Below, one piece after another: positions 1 through 8,572 of a stretch of DNA of 64,000 bases. Origin of the DNA: Rhizobium sp. R634 (GTDB lineage Bacteria > Pseudomonadota > Alphaproteobacteria > Rhizobiales > Rhizobiaceae). A program made the position numbers and the translations under genes. Below the pieces are notes generated by a model. The model did no database searches. It had not been told where the DNA came from and saw only the letters and a list, made by a program, of their open reading frames with translations. How positions within the stretch are numbered: position 1 is the first letter of the stretch; every line of letters starts with the position of its first letter. The stretch lies in the NCBI RefSeq assembly GCF_002211305.1, contig NZ_LOKW01000028.1:270105-334104 (forward strand). The letters are read 5' to 3'.

Positions 1-160
1 CTATCTGACAGGACTTCTCCAGCAAAGCCTGGAGGCCTGACAAAAGAAAAGAAGACCCAAGGGAGCAGTTTATCTGCGGACGTCCGCATGGCGCAAATGC
101 CGCGGGCAATTGGCACTGAATGGCCGCAATCCCGCGGCCGATCGTGAACAGGGGGAAGTC

Positions 161-1717
161 ATGTCGGACTATACCGATTTAGACAAGAAGCAGGATGTGC
201 ACATCCTGCATTCGATGGGCTATGCCCAGGAACTCGAACGGCGAATGAGTTCATTCTCGAACTTCGCCGTATCGTTCTCCATCATCTGCATCCTTTCCGG
301 CGGCATCAATTCGCTGGCGCAGGCGACTTCGGGCGCCGGCGGCGCGGCAATCGGCATCGGCTGGCCGCTCGGCTGCTTCATCTCGCTCGTCTTCGCCGTC
401 GCCATGGCGCAGATCAGCTCGGCCTATCCGACGGCGGGCGGCCTCTATCACTGGGGCTCGATCCTCGGCAACCGCTTCACCGGCTGGCTGACCGCCTGGT
501 TCAACCTGCTCGGTCTCGTCACCGTGCTCGGCGCCATCAACGTCGGCACCTATTATTTCTTCATGGGCTCCTTCGGCACGACCTATCTCGGGCTGACGGA
601 TTCGACGACGGTGCGCATCATCTTCCTGGTGATCATCACCGGCGCGCAGGCGCTGGTGAACCATATGGGCATCGGATTGACCGCGAAGCTGACCGATTTT
701 TCGGGTTATCTGATCTTCGCGACCTCGATCGCGCTGGCGGTCGTCTGCCTCATCGCAGCGCCCTCCTATGAATTCGGCCGTCTCTTCACCTTCGCCAACT
801 ATTCCGGCGAAGTCGGCGGCAATGTCTGGCCGTCCACCTCGGGCGCCTGGGTCTTCCTGCTTGGCCTGCTGCTGCCGATCTACACCATCACCGGCTATGA
901 CGCCTCGGCGCATACCTCGGAAGAGACGGTCAAGGCCGCCCATTCGGTGCCGCGCGGCATGGTTGCCTCGGTCCTCTGGTCGGCGCTGTTCGGCTATATC
1001 ATGCTGTGCGCCTTCGTGCTCATGCTGCCGAACATGGACGACGCGGCCAAGCAGGGCTGGAACGTGTTCTTCTGGGCGATGGACAGCCAGGTCAACCCCA
1101 TCGTCAAGGACCTCCTCTATCTCGCGATCTTCGTCAGCCAGTGGCTGTGCGGCCTTGCGACCGTCACCTCGGTTTCGCGCATGATCTTTGCCTTCTCGCG
1201 TGACGGCGGCCTGCCGGCATCGAAGGCGCTGTCGAAGGTCAGCCCGCAGTACCGCACGCCGGTCGCTGCGATCTGGACCGGTTCGATCCTGTCGGTGCTG
1301 TTCGTATGGGGCTCTTCGCTCGTTACGATCGGCGACACGCCGGTTTATACGATCGTCGTCTCGTGCACGGTCATCTTCCTGTTCTTCTCCTTCGCGATCC
1401 CGATCACGCTCGGCCTCTTTGCCTGGGGTACGTCGAAGTGGGACAAGATGGGTCCGTGGAATCTCGGCGAGGGCGTCTTCAAGCTCTTTGCCGTGCTGAC
1501 GATCATCGCGATGGTGCTGATCTTCATTCTCGGCATTCAGCCGCCGAACGAATGGGCGCTCTACATCACCGTCGGCTTCCTCGTGGTCACCGGGATCGTC
1601 TGGTTCGGCTTCGAAAGCCGCCGCTTCAAGGGGCCGCCGATCGGCGCCGAGGTGGCAAAACGCCAAGCCGAAATCGCGGCGGCCGAAGCGGCCGTCGGCG
1701 AAAGCGGCGAACGCTAA
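161..1717 (+). CDS. APC-superfamily amino acid/amine permease
   Basis: A 518-residue integral membrane protein with about twelve hydrophobic segments. It looks like the amino acid/choline transporter (ACT) branch of the APC superfamily, which includes GABA, ethanolamine and choline permeases. The N-terminal signature with SFSIICILSGGINS near residues 40-55 and the AYPTAGGLYHWGSIL stretch are typical of that branch. The ATG at 161 is chosen because AGGGGGAAG lies just upstream; a TTG 51 bases earlier is open but has no ribosome site. It is followed by a glutamine-synthetase-like ligase and two dehydrogenases, so it probably imports the amine those enzymes degrade. The substrate cannot be read from sequence. 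Confidence 0.88.
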   Translation: MSDYTDLDKKQDVHILHSMGYAQELERRMSSFSNFAVSFSIICILSGGINSLAQATSGAGGAAIGIGWPLGCFISLVFAVAMAQISSAYPTAGGLYHWGSILGNRFTGWLTAWFNLLGLVTVLGAINVGTYYFFMGSFGTTYLGLTDSTTVRIIFLVIITGAQALVNHMGIGLTAKLTDFSGYLIFATSIALAVVCLIAAPSYEFGRLFTFANYSGEVGGNVWPSTSGAWVFLLGLLLPIYTITGYDASAHTSEETVKAAHSVPRGMVASVLWSALFGYIMLCAFVLMLPNMDDAAKQGWNVFFWAMDSQVNPIVKDLLYLAIFVSQWLCGLATVTSVSRMIFAFSRDGGLPASKALSKVSPQYRTPVAAIWTGSILSVLFVWGSSLVTIGDTPVYTIVVSCTVIFLFFSFAIPITLGLFAWGTSKWDKMGPWNLGEGVFKLFAVLTIIAMVLIFILGIQPPNEWALYITVGFLVVTGIVWFGFESRRFKGPPIGAEVAKRQAEIAAAEAAVGESGER

Positions 1718-1739
1718 GCATCGAAGCTTCCCTCTCAAT

Positions 1740-1765
1740 GGCTGGGCCGCCTCCGCGGCCCAGCC
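1740..1765. terminator. GC-rich hairpin after the permease
   Basis: Perfect 11-bp arms GGCTGGGCCGC / GCGGCCCAGCC with a 4-base loop lie 22 bases after the permease stop. There is no T-run, so this may be an attenuator or RNA-stabilising stem between the permease and the ligase rather than a full terminator. Confidence 0.4.
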
Positions 1766-1862
1766 ACCGGATCAACGAAATGGCATCGGGCCGCAGCGTC
1801 CGGCCGAGCGAATGCGATTTCGTTGCCCCGATTTCTCAATCCCAGTTTCAGGCGGATCAATC

Positions 1863-3230
1863 ATGAGCAGCAGCTACACAATCGACGATCTCAGGAAGGA
1901 TGTTGCCGAAGGGCGCATCGATACGGTTCTCGCCTGCCAGGTGGACATGCAGGGAAGGCTGATGGGCAAGCGTTTCCAGGCGGAATATTTCGTCGAAAGC
2001 GCCTGGAAGGAGACGCATAGCTGCAACTATCTGATCGCCACCGACATGGAGATGGAGACCGTCTCCGGCTACAAGGCGACGAGCTGGGAAAAGGGCTACG
2101 GCGACTATACGATGAAGCCGGATCTTTCGACCTTGCGGCGCACCCCCTGGCTGGAGGGCACGGCACTGGTGCTCTGCGACGTGCTCGACCATCACACACA
2201 CGAAGAGGTCGCCCATTCGCCGCGGGCGATCCTGAAGAAGCAGGTGAAGCGCCTCGAAGACATGGGTATGAAGGCCTATATGGCTTCCGAGCTCGAATTC
2301 TTCCTGTTCGACCAGAGTTACGAGGCCGCCCATAGCTCGGGCTACCGCAACCTGAAGCTCGCCAGCGCCTATAACGAGGACTACCACATCTTCCAGACCA
2401 CCAAGGAGGAAGAGGTGATGCGGGCGATCCGCACCGGCCTGCAGGGTGCCGGCATTCCGGTCGAAAACTCCAAGGGCGAGGCTTCCGCCGGCCAGGAGGA
2501 GATCAATGTGCGTTATGCCGACGCGCTCGCCATGGCCGACCGGCACGCGATCATCAAGAACGGCTGCAAGGAGATCGCCTGGTCGAAGGGCAAGGCCATC
2601 ACCTTCCTTGCCAAGTGGAACTACAATGCCGCCGGCAGCTCCTCGCATATCCACCAGTCGCTCTGGAGCCTGGAGGAAAAGCCGCTGTTCTTCGACCATA
2701 CCGGCAAATACGGCATGTCGCCGCTGATGCATAATTATGTTGCCGGGCTTCTCGCCCATGCGAGCGAGATCACTTATTTCCTGGCACCCTACATCAATTC
2801 CTACAAGCGCTTCATGGCCGGCACCTTTGCGCCGACCAAGGCGATCTGGAGCAAGGACAACCGCACCGCAGGCTATCGGCTCTGCGGCGAGGAGACCAAG
2901 GGGATCCGCATCGAATGCCGCGTCGGCGGCTCCGATCTCAACCCCTATCTCGCCTTCGCCGCGCTGCTTGCCGCCGGCATCGACGGGATCGAAAACAAGC
3001 TGGAACTCGAGGCCCCGTTCGTCGGCGACGCCTATGGCGGCAAGGATATCCGCGAAATTCCGCGCACGCTGCGCGCAGCCACGACGGCGATGACGGAATC
3101 GGCAATGCTGCGCAAAGCCTTCGGCGACGATGTGATCGACCACTATACCCGTGCTGCCGAATGGGAGCAGGAAGAATACGACCGCCGCATCACCGATTGG
3201 GAAGTGGCGCGCGGGTTCGAAAGAGCTTAA
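1863..3230 (+). CDS. Glutamine-synthetase-family gamma-glutamyl ligase
   Basis: A 455-residue protein with the full glutamine synthetase catalytic plan: ELEFFLF (metal ligands), EASAGQEEINVRY, SSSHIHQSL, NRTAGYR and RIECRVGGSDLNPYLAF. It is close in length to type I GlnA but differs in sequence. The context (amine permease before it, aldehyde and alcohol dehydrogenases after it) fits the PuuA/IpuC/GlnA3-type ligases that gamma-glutamylate an amine to start its breakdown. The ATG at 1863 has AGGCGGA upstream; an earlier in-frame start at 1812 lacks a ribosome site. A role in bulk ammonia assimilation is unlikely but not excluded. Confidence 0.88.
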   Translation: MSSSYTIDDLRKDVAEGRIDTVLACQVDMQGRLMGKRFQAEYFVESAWKETHSCNYLIATDMEMETVSGYKATSWEKGYGDYTMKPDLSTLRRTPWLEGTALVLCDVLDHHTHEEVAHSPRAILKKQVKRLEDMGMKAYMASELEFFLFDQSYEAAHSSGYRNLKLASAYNEDYHIFQTTKEEEVMRAIRTGLQGAGIPVENSKGEASAGQEEINVRYADALAMADRHAIIKNGCKEIAWSKGKAITFLAKWNYNAAGSSSHIHQSLWSLEEKPLFFDHTGKYGMSPLMHNYVAGLLAHASEITYFLAPYINSYKRFMAGTFAPTKAIWSKDNRTAGYRLCGEETKGIRIECRVGGSDLNPYLAFAALLAAGIDGIENKLELEAPFVGDAYGGKDIREIPRTLRAATTAMTESAMLRKAFGDDVIDHYTRAAEWEQEEYDRRITDWEVARGFERA

Positions 3231-3250
3231 TAGCATTTTGCGAGTTGCTT

Positions 3251-3390
3251 GCCCCTCACCCTAACCCTCTCCCCGTAAAAACGGGGAGAGGGGACCTGCC
3301 CTGTGAGACGTTGGCGAGGGCCGGAGAGGTTGCGGCTATCCCCCTTCGCCCCGTTTACGGGGAGAAGGTGCCGGCAGGCGGATGAGGGGC
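3251..3390. repeat. RIME-like intergenic palindromic element
   Basis: A 140-bp element bounded by the inverted ends GCCCCTCA / TGAGGGGC. It has two internal hairpins, one around CTCCCCGT-ACGGGGAG (about 3266-3291) and one around CCCCGTTTACGGGGAGAAGG (about 3342-3368). This matches the described Rhizobium intergenic mosaic elements. It sits between the ligase and the aldehyde dehydrogenase, where it may act on mRNA stability or partial termination. Confidence 0.75.
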
Positions 3391-3437
3391 TACGGCTCCG
3401 ACGGAATTTTTGATCAATACGAGGACGGAAATCGATC

Positions 3438-4823
3438 ATGGCAATGATCCAATGCATTTCACCGGTCGACGGATCGGTTTACGCGGAGCGCCCGGCGCTT
3501 TCGCTCGACGCTGCCAAGGATGTGGTGGCGCGCGCCCGCAAGGCGCAGAAGGCCTGGGCGAAACGGCCGCTTGAAGAGCGCGTGCAACTAGTGCTGAAGG
3601 GTGTCGCGCGGCTGAACGAAATGTCCGACACCGTCGTGCCGGAGCTTGCCTGGCAGATGGGCCGGCCGGTGAAGTATGGCGGCGAATATAAGGGCTTCAA
3701 CGAGCGCTCCAACTATGTCGCCTCGATCGCGGCTGATGCGCTGGCGCCTCTCGTCGTCGAGGAGAGCGACCGTTTCGAGCGCCGCATCGAGCGCGAGGCG
3801 CATGGCGTCGTCTTCGTCGTCGCTCCCTGGAACTATCCCTACATGACGGCGATCAACACGATCGCGCCGGCGCTGATGGCCGGCAATACCGTAGTGCTGA
3901 AACATGCCTCGCAGACGTTGCTGGTCGGCGAGCGGCTGGTGCAGGCTTTCGTCGAGGCTGGCGTTCCGGAGGATGTGTTCCAGAACGTTTTCCTCGACCA
4001 TCAGACGACCTCGGCGCTGATTGCCGCCGGCAGCTTCAATTTCGTCAACTTCACCGGATCGGTGGAAGGCGGGCGGTCGATGGAGCGGGCGGCCGCCGGC
4101 ACCTTTACCGGCCTCGGCCTCGAACTCGGCGGCAAGGATCCGGGCTACATCATGGAAGACGCCGATCTCGATGCGGCCGTCGATACGCTGATGGACGGCG
4201 CCACCTATAATTCCGGCCAGTGCTGCTGCGGCATCGAGCGCATCTATGTGCACGAATCCCTCTACGACGCCTTCGTCGAGAAATCGGTCGCCTGGGTTTC
4301 GAACTACAAGCTCGGCAATCCGCTCGATCCCGAGACGTCGTTGGGGCCGATGGCCAACAAGCGGTTCGCCAAGGTGGTGCGCGAGCAGATCGCGGACGCG
4401 GTTTCGAAGGGCGCCAAGGCGCTGGTCGATCCGAAACTCTTCCCGCAGGACGACGGCGGCGCCTATCTGGCACCACAGGTCCTCGTCGATGTCGACCATT
4501 CCATGGCCTTCATGCGCGAGGAGACCTTCGGTCCGGCGGTCGGCATCATGAAGGTAAAGAGCGACGAGGAGGCGCTCGGCCTGATGAACGACAGCCAATA
4601 CGGGCTGACCGCCTCGCTCTGGACGAGGGATGCCGAACGGGCAGCGCGGCTCGGCCGCGAGATCGAAACCGGCACCGTTTTCATGAACCGCGCGGACTAT
4701 CTCGATCCGGCGCTCTGCTGGACCGGCGTCAAGGAGACCGGCCGCGGCGGCTCGCTGTCGATCATCGGCTTCCAGAATCTGACGCGCCCGAAATCCTTCC
4801 ACCTGAAGAAAGTCACAGCATGA
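3438..4823 (+). CDS. NAD(P)-dependent aldehyde dehydrogenase
   Basis: A 461-residue member of the ALDH superfamily. The oxyanion asparagine is in PWNYP, the general base is Glu229 in LELGGKDP, and the nucleophile is Cys263, the middle cysteine of GQCCCG; EETFGP follows later. The ATG at 3438 has GGACGGA upstream; a second ATG two codons on is also possible. The stop overlaps the next gene by ATGA, so the two dehydrogenases are translationally coupled. It likely oxidises the aldehyde made from the gamma-glutamylated or free amine. The family is certain, the substrate is not. Confidence 0.92.
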   Translation: MAMIQCISPVDGSVYAERPALSLDAAKDVVARARKAQKAWAKRPLEERVQLVLKGVARLNEMSDTVVPELAWQMGRPVKYGGEYKGFNERSNYVASIAADALAPLVVEESDRFERRIEREAHGVVFVVAPWNYPYMTAINTIAPALMAGNTVVLKHASQTLLVGERLVQAFVEAGVPEDVFQNVFLDHQTTSALIAAGSFNFVNFTGSVEGGRSMERAAAGTFTGLGLELGGKDPGYIMEDADLDAAVDTLMDGATYNSGQCCCGIERIYVHESLYDAFVEKSVAWVSNYKLGNPLDPETSLGPMANKRFAKVVREQIADAVSKGAKALVDPKLFPQDDGGAYLAPQVLVDVDHSMAFMREETFGPAVGIMKVKSDEEALGLMNDSQYGLTASLWTRDAERAARLGREIETGTVFMNRADYLDPALCWTGVKETGRGGSLSIIGFQNLTRPKSFHLKKVTA

Positions 4824-5974
4824 GCAGCAGCAACATCACCGCAAACTGGAGCTATCCGACATCGGTCAAGCTCGGCCGGGGCCGCATCAAGGAACTGGCC
4901 GACGCCTGCGAGAGCCTCGGCATGAAGAAGCCGCTGCTCATCACCGACCGCGGCCTCGCCTCGATGGCGATCACCAAGAACGCGCTCGATATTCTCGAAG
5001 ATGCCGGCCTTGGCCGGGCGATCTTCGCCGAAGTCGATCCGAACCCGAACGAGAAAAACCTCGAAGCCGGCATCAAGGCCTTCAAGGATGGCGGCCATGA
5101 CGGCGTCGTCGCCTTCGGCGGCGGCTCGGGCCTCGATCTCGGCAAGTGCGTCGCCTTCATGGTCGGCCAGACGCGGCCGGTCTGGGATTTCGAGGATGTC
5201 GGCGACTGGTGGACGCGCGCCAGCGTCGAGGGCATTGCGCCGATCGTCGCCGTGCCGACGACGGCGGGCACCGGATCGGAAGTCGGCCGCGCCAGCGTCA
5301 TCACCAATTCCGAAACGCATGTGAAGAAGATCATCTTCCATCCGAAGTTCCTGCCTGGAGTCGTCATCTCCGATCCCGAGCTGACGGTCGGCATGCCGAA
5401 GATCATTACGGCCGGCACCGGCATGGATGCCTTCGCCCATTGCCTGGAAGCCTATTCCTCGCCCTTCTATCATCCGATGTCGGCGGGCATTGCGCTGGAA
5501 GGCATGCGGCTCGTCAAGGAATTCCTGCCGCGCGCCTACAGGGAAGGAACCGACCTCGAAGCCCGCGCCAACATGATGTCGGCCGCCGCCATGGGCGCGG
5601 TCGCCTTCCAGAAGGGGCTCGGCGCCATCCATGCGCTGTCGCACCCGATCGGCGCGGTCTACAACACCCATCACGGCATGACCAATGCGGTTGTCATGCC
5701 GGCGGTGCTGCGCTTCAATCGCGCCGCGATCGAGGAGAAGATCGGCCGTGCGGCCGCCTATCTCAGCATTTCGGGCGGCTTCGACGGCTTCTACGATTAT
5801 GTGCTGAAGCTTCGTTCCGACCTCGGCGTGCCGGAAACGCTGACGGCGATGGGAATCGCCCCCGACCGCATCGACGAATTGTCGGCCATGGCGATCGAGG
5901 ACCCGAGCGCCGGTGGCAACCCGGTTGCGATGACGCTCGAAAACACCAAGGCGTTGTTCAGGGATTGCTTCTGA
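4820..5974 (+). CDS. Iron-type (group III) alcohol dehydrogenase
   Basis: A 384-residue Fe-ADH. The nucleotide-binding FGGGSGLDLGK motif and PTTAGTGSE are present. The four metal ligands of the family can be placed at Asp203 and His207 (GMDAFAHCLEAY), His271 (HALSH) and His285 (NTHHG). The start overlaps the aldehyde dehydrogenase stop (ATGA). It would interconvert an alcohol and an aldehyde feeding the neighbouring ALDH, for example from an amino alcohol such as ethanolamine; that substrate is a guess. A strong terminator follows, closing the four-gene unit. Confidence 0.9.
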   Translation: MSSSNITANWSYPTSVKLGRGRIKELADACESLGMKKPLLITDRGLASMAITKNALDILEDAGLGRAIFAEVDPNPNEKNLEAGIKAFKDGGHDGVVAFGGGSGLDLGKCVAFMVGQTRPVWDFEDVGDWWTRASVEGIAPIVAVPTTAGTGSEVGRASVITNSETHVKKIIFHPKFLPGVVISDPELTVGMPKIITAGTGMDAFAHCLEAYSSPFYHPMSAGIALEGMRLVKEFLPRAYREGTDLEARANMMSAAAMGAVAFQKGLGAIHALSHPIGAVYNTHHGMTNAVVMPAVLRFNRAAIEEKIGRAAAYLSISGGFDGFYDYVLKLRSDLGVPETLTAMGIAPDRIDELSAMAIEDPSAGGNPVAMTLENTKALFRDCF

Positions 5975-5998
5975 GAATTGACGGCGGATCTCATACTG

Positions 5999-6029
5999 GC
6001 CCGGAAAGCTCGGCTTTCCGGGCTTTTTT
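5999..6029 (+). terminator. Rho-independent terminator of the amine cassette
   Basis: The 11-bp arms GCCCGGAAAGC / GCTTTCCGGGC with a 3-base loop are followed by TTTTTTG, 25 bases after the alcohol dehydrogenase stop. Confidence 0.9.
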
Positions 6030-6200
6030 GTTCCGGTGGCATCCTGAGTTTTAGGGATGTGAAAAATACCGGCTGCAATTTCGCCGGGCGCGTTCGGAAT
6101 TTGTTAACCATGATTGTAAAGGATGGCTTAACCGCACGATGCTCCGACAGTGCGCAAAAGAGCGATGCCGGCTCGCGCCATTTCCCTCCGAGGACCTGAT

Positions 6201-6899
6201 ATGCCAGTCATTACTTTCGCAAACACCAAGGGCGGCGCCGGCAAGACGACCGCTGTTCTCCTGCTCGCGACAGAGCTTGCCCGCAAGGGTTTCCGCGTCA
6301 CCATTCTCGACGCCGATCCGCAGCACTGGATTTCACGCTGGCATGAGATCTCGGGCCATGTGCCCAATGTGTCGGTGATCGATTTCGTGACCACCGCCTC
6401 GCTGCCGCAGCATATCAGCGAGAACAAGCACAATACCGACTATTTCATCGTCGACCTGCCGGGCGCGCGCAATCCGCTGCTCGCCACCGCCGTCGGCCTT
6501 TCCGACCACGTGCTGATCCCGATCCAGGGCTGTGCGATGGATGCGCGCGGCGGCGCACAGGTGCTCGAACTGCTGCAATATCTGGACGAGAAGGCAGGCA
6601 TCAAGATCGGCCATTCGGTGGTGCTGACCCGCGTCAATTCGATGGTGACGACGAGAGCGCTGCAGCTCGTCAAGTCGCTGCTCAGCGAGCGTCACGTGCC
6701 GGTGCTGGATACGGCGATCATCGAGCGCTCGGCCTTCCGCGACATCTTCGACTGTGGCGGCACGCTGCACACGATCGACCCCGCGCGCGTCAGCAATCTC
6801 GACAAGGCGCGTGAGAACGCCACCTGTTTCGCCGAGGAAATGATGCGCAAGCTGCCGGTCCGGCTGCCGGCCTCGGCCCGCATGGCGACGGCGGCCTGA
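6201..6899 (+). CDS. Orphan ParA/VirC1-like P-loop ATPase
   Basis: A 232-residue protein of the ParA/MinD/VirC1 group. It opens with the deviant Walker A motif KGGAGKTT (residues 10-17, with the signature Lys10), followed by the LDADPQ Walker A' and VDLPGA motifs. No parB-like gene or obvious parS site is adjacent, and the gene stands alone between two terminator hairpins. ATG 6201 has CGAGGA upstream; the GTG at 6150 adds 17 residues without support. Such ATPases position plasmids, chromosomes, flagella or secretion machinery; the cargo here is unknown. Confidence 0.85.
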   Translation: MPVITFANTKGGAGKTTAVLLLATELARKGFRVTILDADPQHWISRWHEISGHVPNVSVIDFVTTASLPQHISENKHNTDYFIVDLPGARNPLLATAVGLSDHVLIPIQGCAMDARGGAQVLELLQYLDEKAGIKIGHSVVLTRVNSMVTTRALQLVKSLLSERHVPVLDTAIIERSAFRDIFDCGGTLHTIDPARVSNLDKARENATCFAEEMMRKLPVRLPASARMATAA

Positions 6900-6921
6900 C
6901 TGATCACGCAGCCTTCAGAGA

Positions 6922-6954
6922 AAAATGCGTCCGGTTCGCCCCGCGACGCATTTT
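6922..6954. terminator. Bidirectional terminator between convergent genes
   Basis: The 10-bp arms AAAATGCGTC / GACGCATTTT lie between the ParA-like gene (plus) and the ABC ATPase gene (minus). The A/T flanks allow termination in both directions. Confidence 0.75.
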
Positions 6955-6959
6955 GCTTT

Positions 6960-7715
6960 TCAGCGGCTTGCCGTGCGGCCGCCCTCATGGAGAGAATGAG
7001 CCAGAAGGCCTGAGAGGCGCCTTTTGACCTCGGCCAATTCGTCCGACATGCGATTGCGCTGCCGCGGCAGCCCGACATCGACCACTTCCAGAATGCGTCC
7101 CGGCCAGGGGCGCATCACGACCACGCGATCCGCCAGGAAGGCGGCCTCTTCGATATCGTGCGTGACCAGCAGCATCGTCGTGGCATTCACGCGCCATAGA
7201 TCGATCAGATGATCCTGAAGCTCGACGCGCGTCATCGCGTCGAGCGCCGAGAAGGGCTCGTCCAGCAAGAGCACGGCCGGTTTCGTCACGAGCGCGCGTG
7301 CCAGGGCCACGCGTTGAGCCTGCCCGCCGGACAGCTCTTTGATCCAGCGCTTCTCGTAGCCGCGAAGGCCGATCTTTTCCAGGGCCGCCGAGACCTGCTC
7401 CTCGCGGTCGCTGCTTGGCAGATGACGCAGCCCGAAACCGATATTGTCCGCGACCGTCAGCCAAGGAAAGAGCCGAGGCTCCTGGAAGACGATATTCACG
7501 AGTGGGTCCGGCTCCGTCAGCCGCCGGCCCTTTAGGTTGATCTCGCCTTGTGTCGGTGCTTCCAAGCCGGACAACAGCCTGAGAAGCGTGCTCTTGCCGC
7601 AGCCCGATCCGCCGATGACCGCAACCAGCTCTCCCTTTCCAATGTTCAGGGAAAAATCCTGCAGCGCATGCGTTCTATTGGGATAAATCTTCGATAGAGC
7701 GCGGATATCGAGCAT
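6960..7715 (-). CDS. ABC importer ATPase, SsuB/TauB-like
   Basis: A 251-residue ATPase of the nitrate/sulfonate/taurine importer family. Walker A GGSGCGKST is at residues 35-43, and it also has the LSGGQAQR signature, LLLDEP Walker B and the THDIEEA switch histidine. The ATG at 7715 is one base past the permease stop with GGGAG upstream; ATGs further upstream overlap the permease and lack a ribosome site. It is last in the operon binding protein - permease - ATPase. The substrate class (sulfonate-like) is inferred from family resemblance; no monooxygenase gene (ssuD/tauD) is nearby. Confidence 0.88.
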   Translation of the reverse strand: MLDIRALSKIYPNRTHALQDFSLNIGKGELVAVIGGSGCGKSTLLRLLSGLEAPTQGEINLKGRRLTEPDPLVNIVFQEPRLFPWLTVADNIGFGLRHLPSSDREEQVSAALEKIGLRGYEKRWIKELSGGQAQRVALARALVTKPAVLLLDEPFSALDAMTRVELQDHLIDLWRVNATTMLLVTHDIEEAAFLADRVVVMRPWPGRILEVVDVGLPRQRNRMSDELAEVKRRLSGLLAHSLHEGGRTASR

Positions 7716-7716
7716 G

Positions 7717-8556
7717 TCAGGTCGCGCTCCCATGGCTGTCGCGCCAGCGCAGAAACGGCGCGGCCGCAATCAGAAGCAGGCTGTCGGTCGCCTTGCCGAC
7801 AAGGGCGAAGATCAAGATGGCGGCGAGGATCTGGTCCGGTTTCCCGAGCTGCTGACCATCCACAAGCAGATATCCGAGCCCCTCCGACGCGCCCATGAAT
7901 TCCGCTGCGACGACGAACATCCAGCCGAGGCCGAGGCCTGCGCGCAAGGCCAGGATAAAATCCGGAAGGACGGCCGGCAGCAGGATCAGGCGAATGAGTT
8001 CGAGCCCTGAAAGCCGAAAGACGCGGCCGACTTCGACGATGCGCCTGTCAACGCCGACGACGGCGCCATAGACGCCGAGATAAACAGGGAAGAAGACGCC
8101 GACACCGATCAAGGCGACCTTGGAGGCCTCGAAGATGCCGAACCACAGGATGAACAGCGGCACCCAGGCAATCGACGGAATGGCTCTCAAGGCCTGCAGC
8201 GTCGGATCGAGCAGGCGCGCGAGCAGCCCGGAGTAGCCGGTCAGCGCTCCGAGCACCGTCCCCGCCAGAGACCCGAAGGCAAAACCGATCACGACCCGGC
8301 GCAGTGTCGCCCCGACATGCGTTGCCAGATCGCCGGAGGCCGCCAGCGCATAGACCGTATAAAGAATTTTCGAAGGTGGAGGCATCAGGCGGCCGCCGAC
8401 CATTCCCGTGCGGACGAGGATCTCCCAGGCGACGAAGAACGCGACGGGAAACAGGATTCCGACGATCGGATGATCGAAAGGCGAAACCCGGCGCTGCCGG
8501 GTTTCCTTTCCCATTTCGGTATTGCGCCATGACAGCGCGATGTCGACCAACGACAT
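7717..8556 (-). CDS. ABC importer permease, SsuC-like
   Basis: A 279-residue inner-membrane permease of the BPD_transp_1 family with about six membrane segments. The cytoplasmic loop that contacts the ATPase (the EAA region around ALRAIPSIAWVPLFILWFG and the following segment) is typical of SsuC/TauC/NrtB proteins. ATG 8556 has AGGAA upstream. It sits 16 bases after the binding-protein gene and 1 base before the ATPase gene, so the three subunits form one transcript. Confidence 0.88.
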   Translation of the reverse strand: MSLVDIALSWRNTEMGKETRQRRVSPFDHPIVGILFPVAFFVAWEILVRTGMVGGRLMPPPSKILYTVYALAASGDLATHVGATLRRVVIGFAFGSLAGTVLGALTGYSGLLARLLDPTLQALRAIPSIAWVPLFILWFGIFEASKVALIGVGVFFPVYLGVYGAVVGVDRRIVEVGRVFRLSGLELIRLILLPAVLPDFILALRAGLGLGWMFVVAAEFMGASEGLGYLLVDGQQLGKPDQILAAILIFALVGKATDSLLLIAAAPFLRWRDSHGSAT

Positions 8557-8572
8557 GGGAATTCCTATCGCT

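Noticed and set aside
251..1738. A 495-residue minus-strand frame opposite the permease
   Set aside because: Rich in Arg, Asp and Glu with no domain signature; it is the antisense of a membrane protein gene in high-GC DNA.
3251..3390. CRISPR or insertion-sequence end
   Set aside because: The palindromic units occur once or twice, with no regular spacers, no transposase and no target duplication visible; it fits a RIME-type element.
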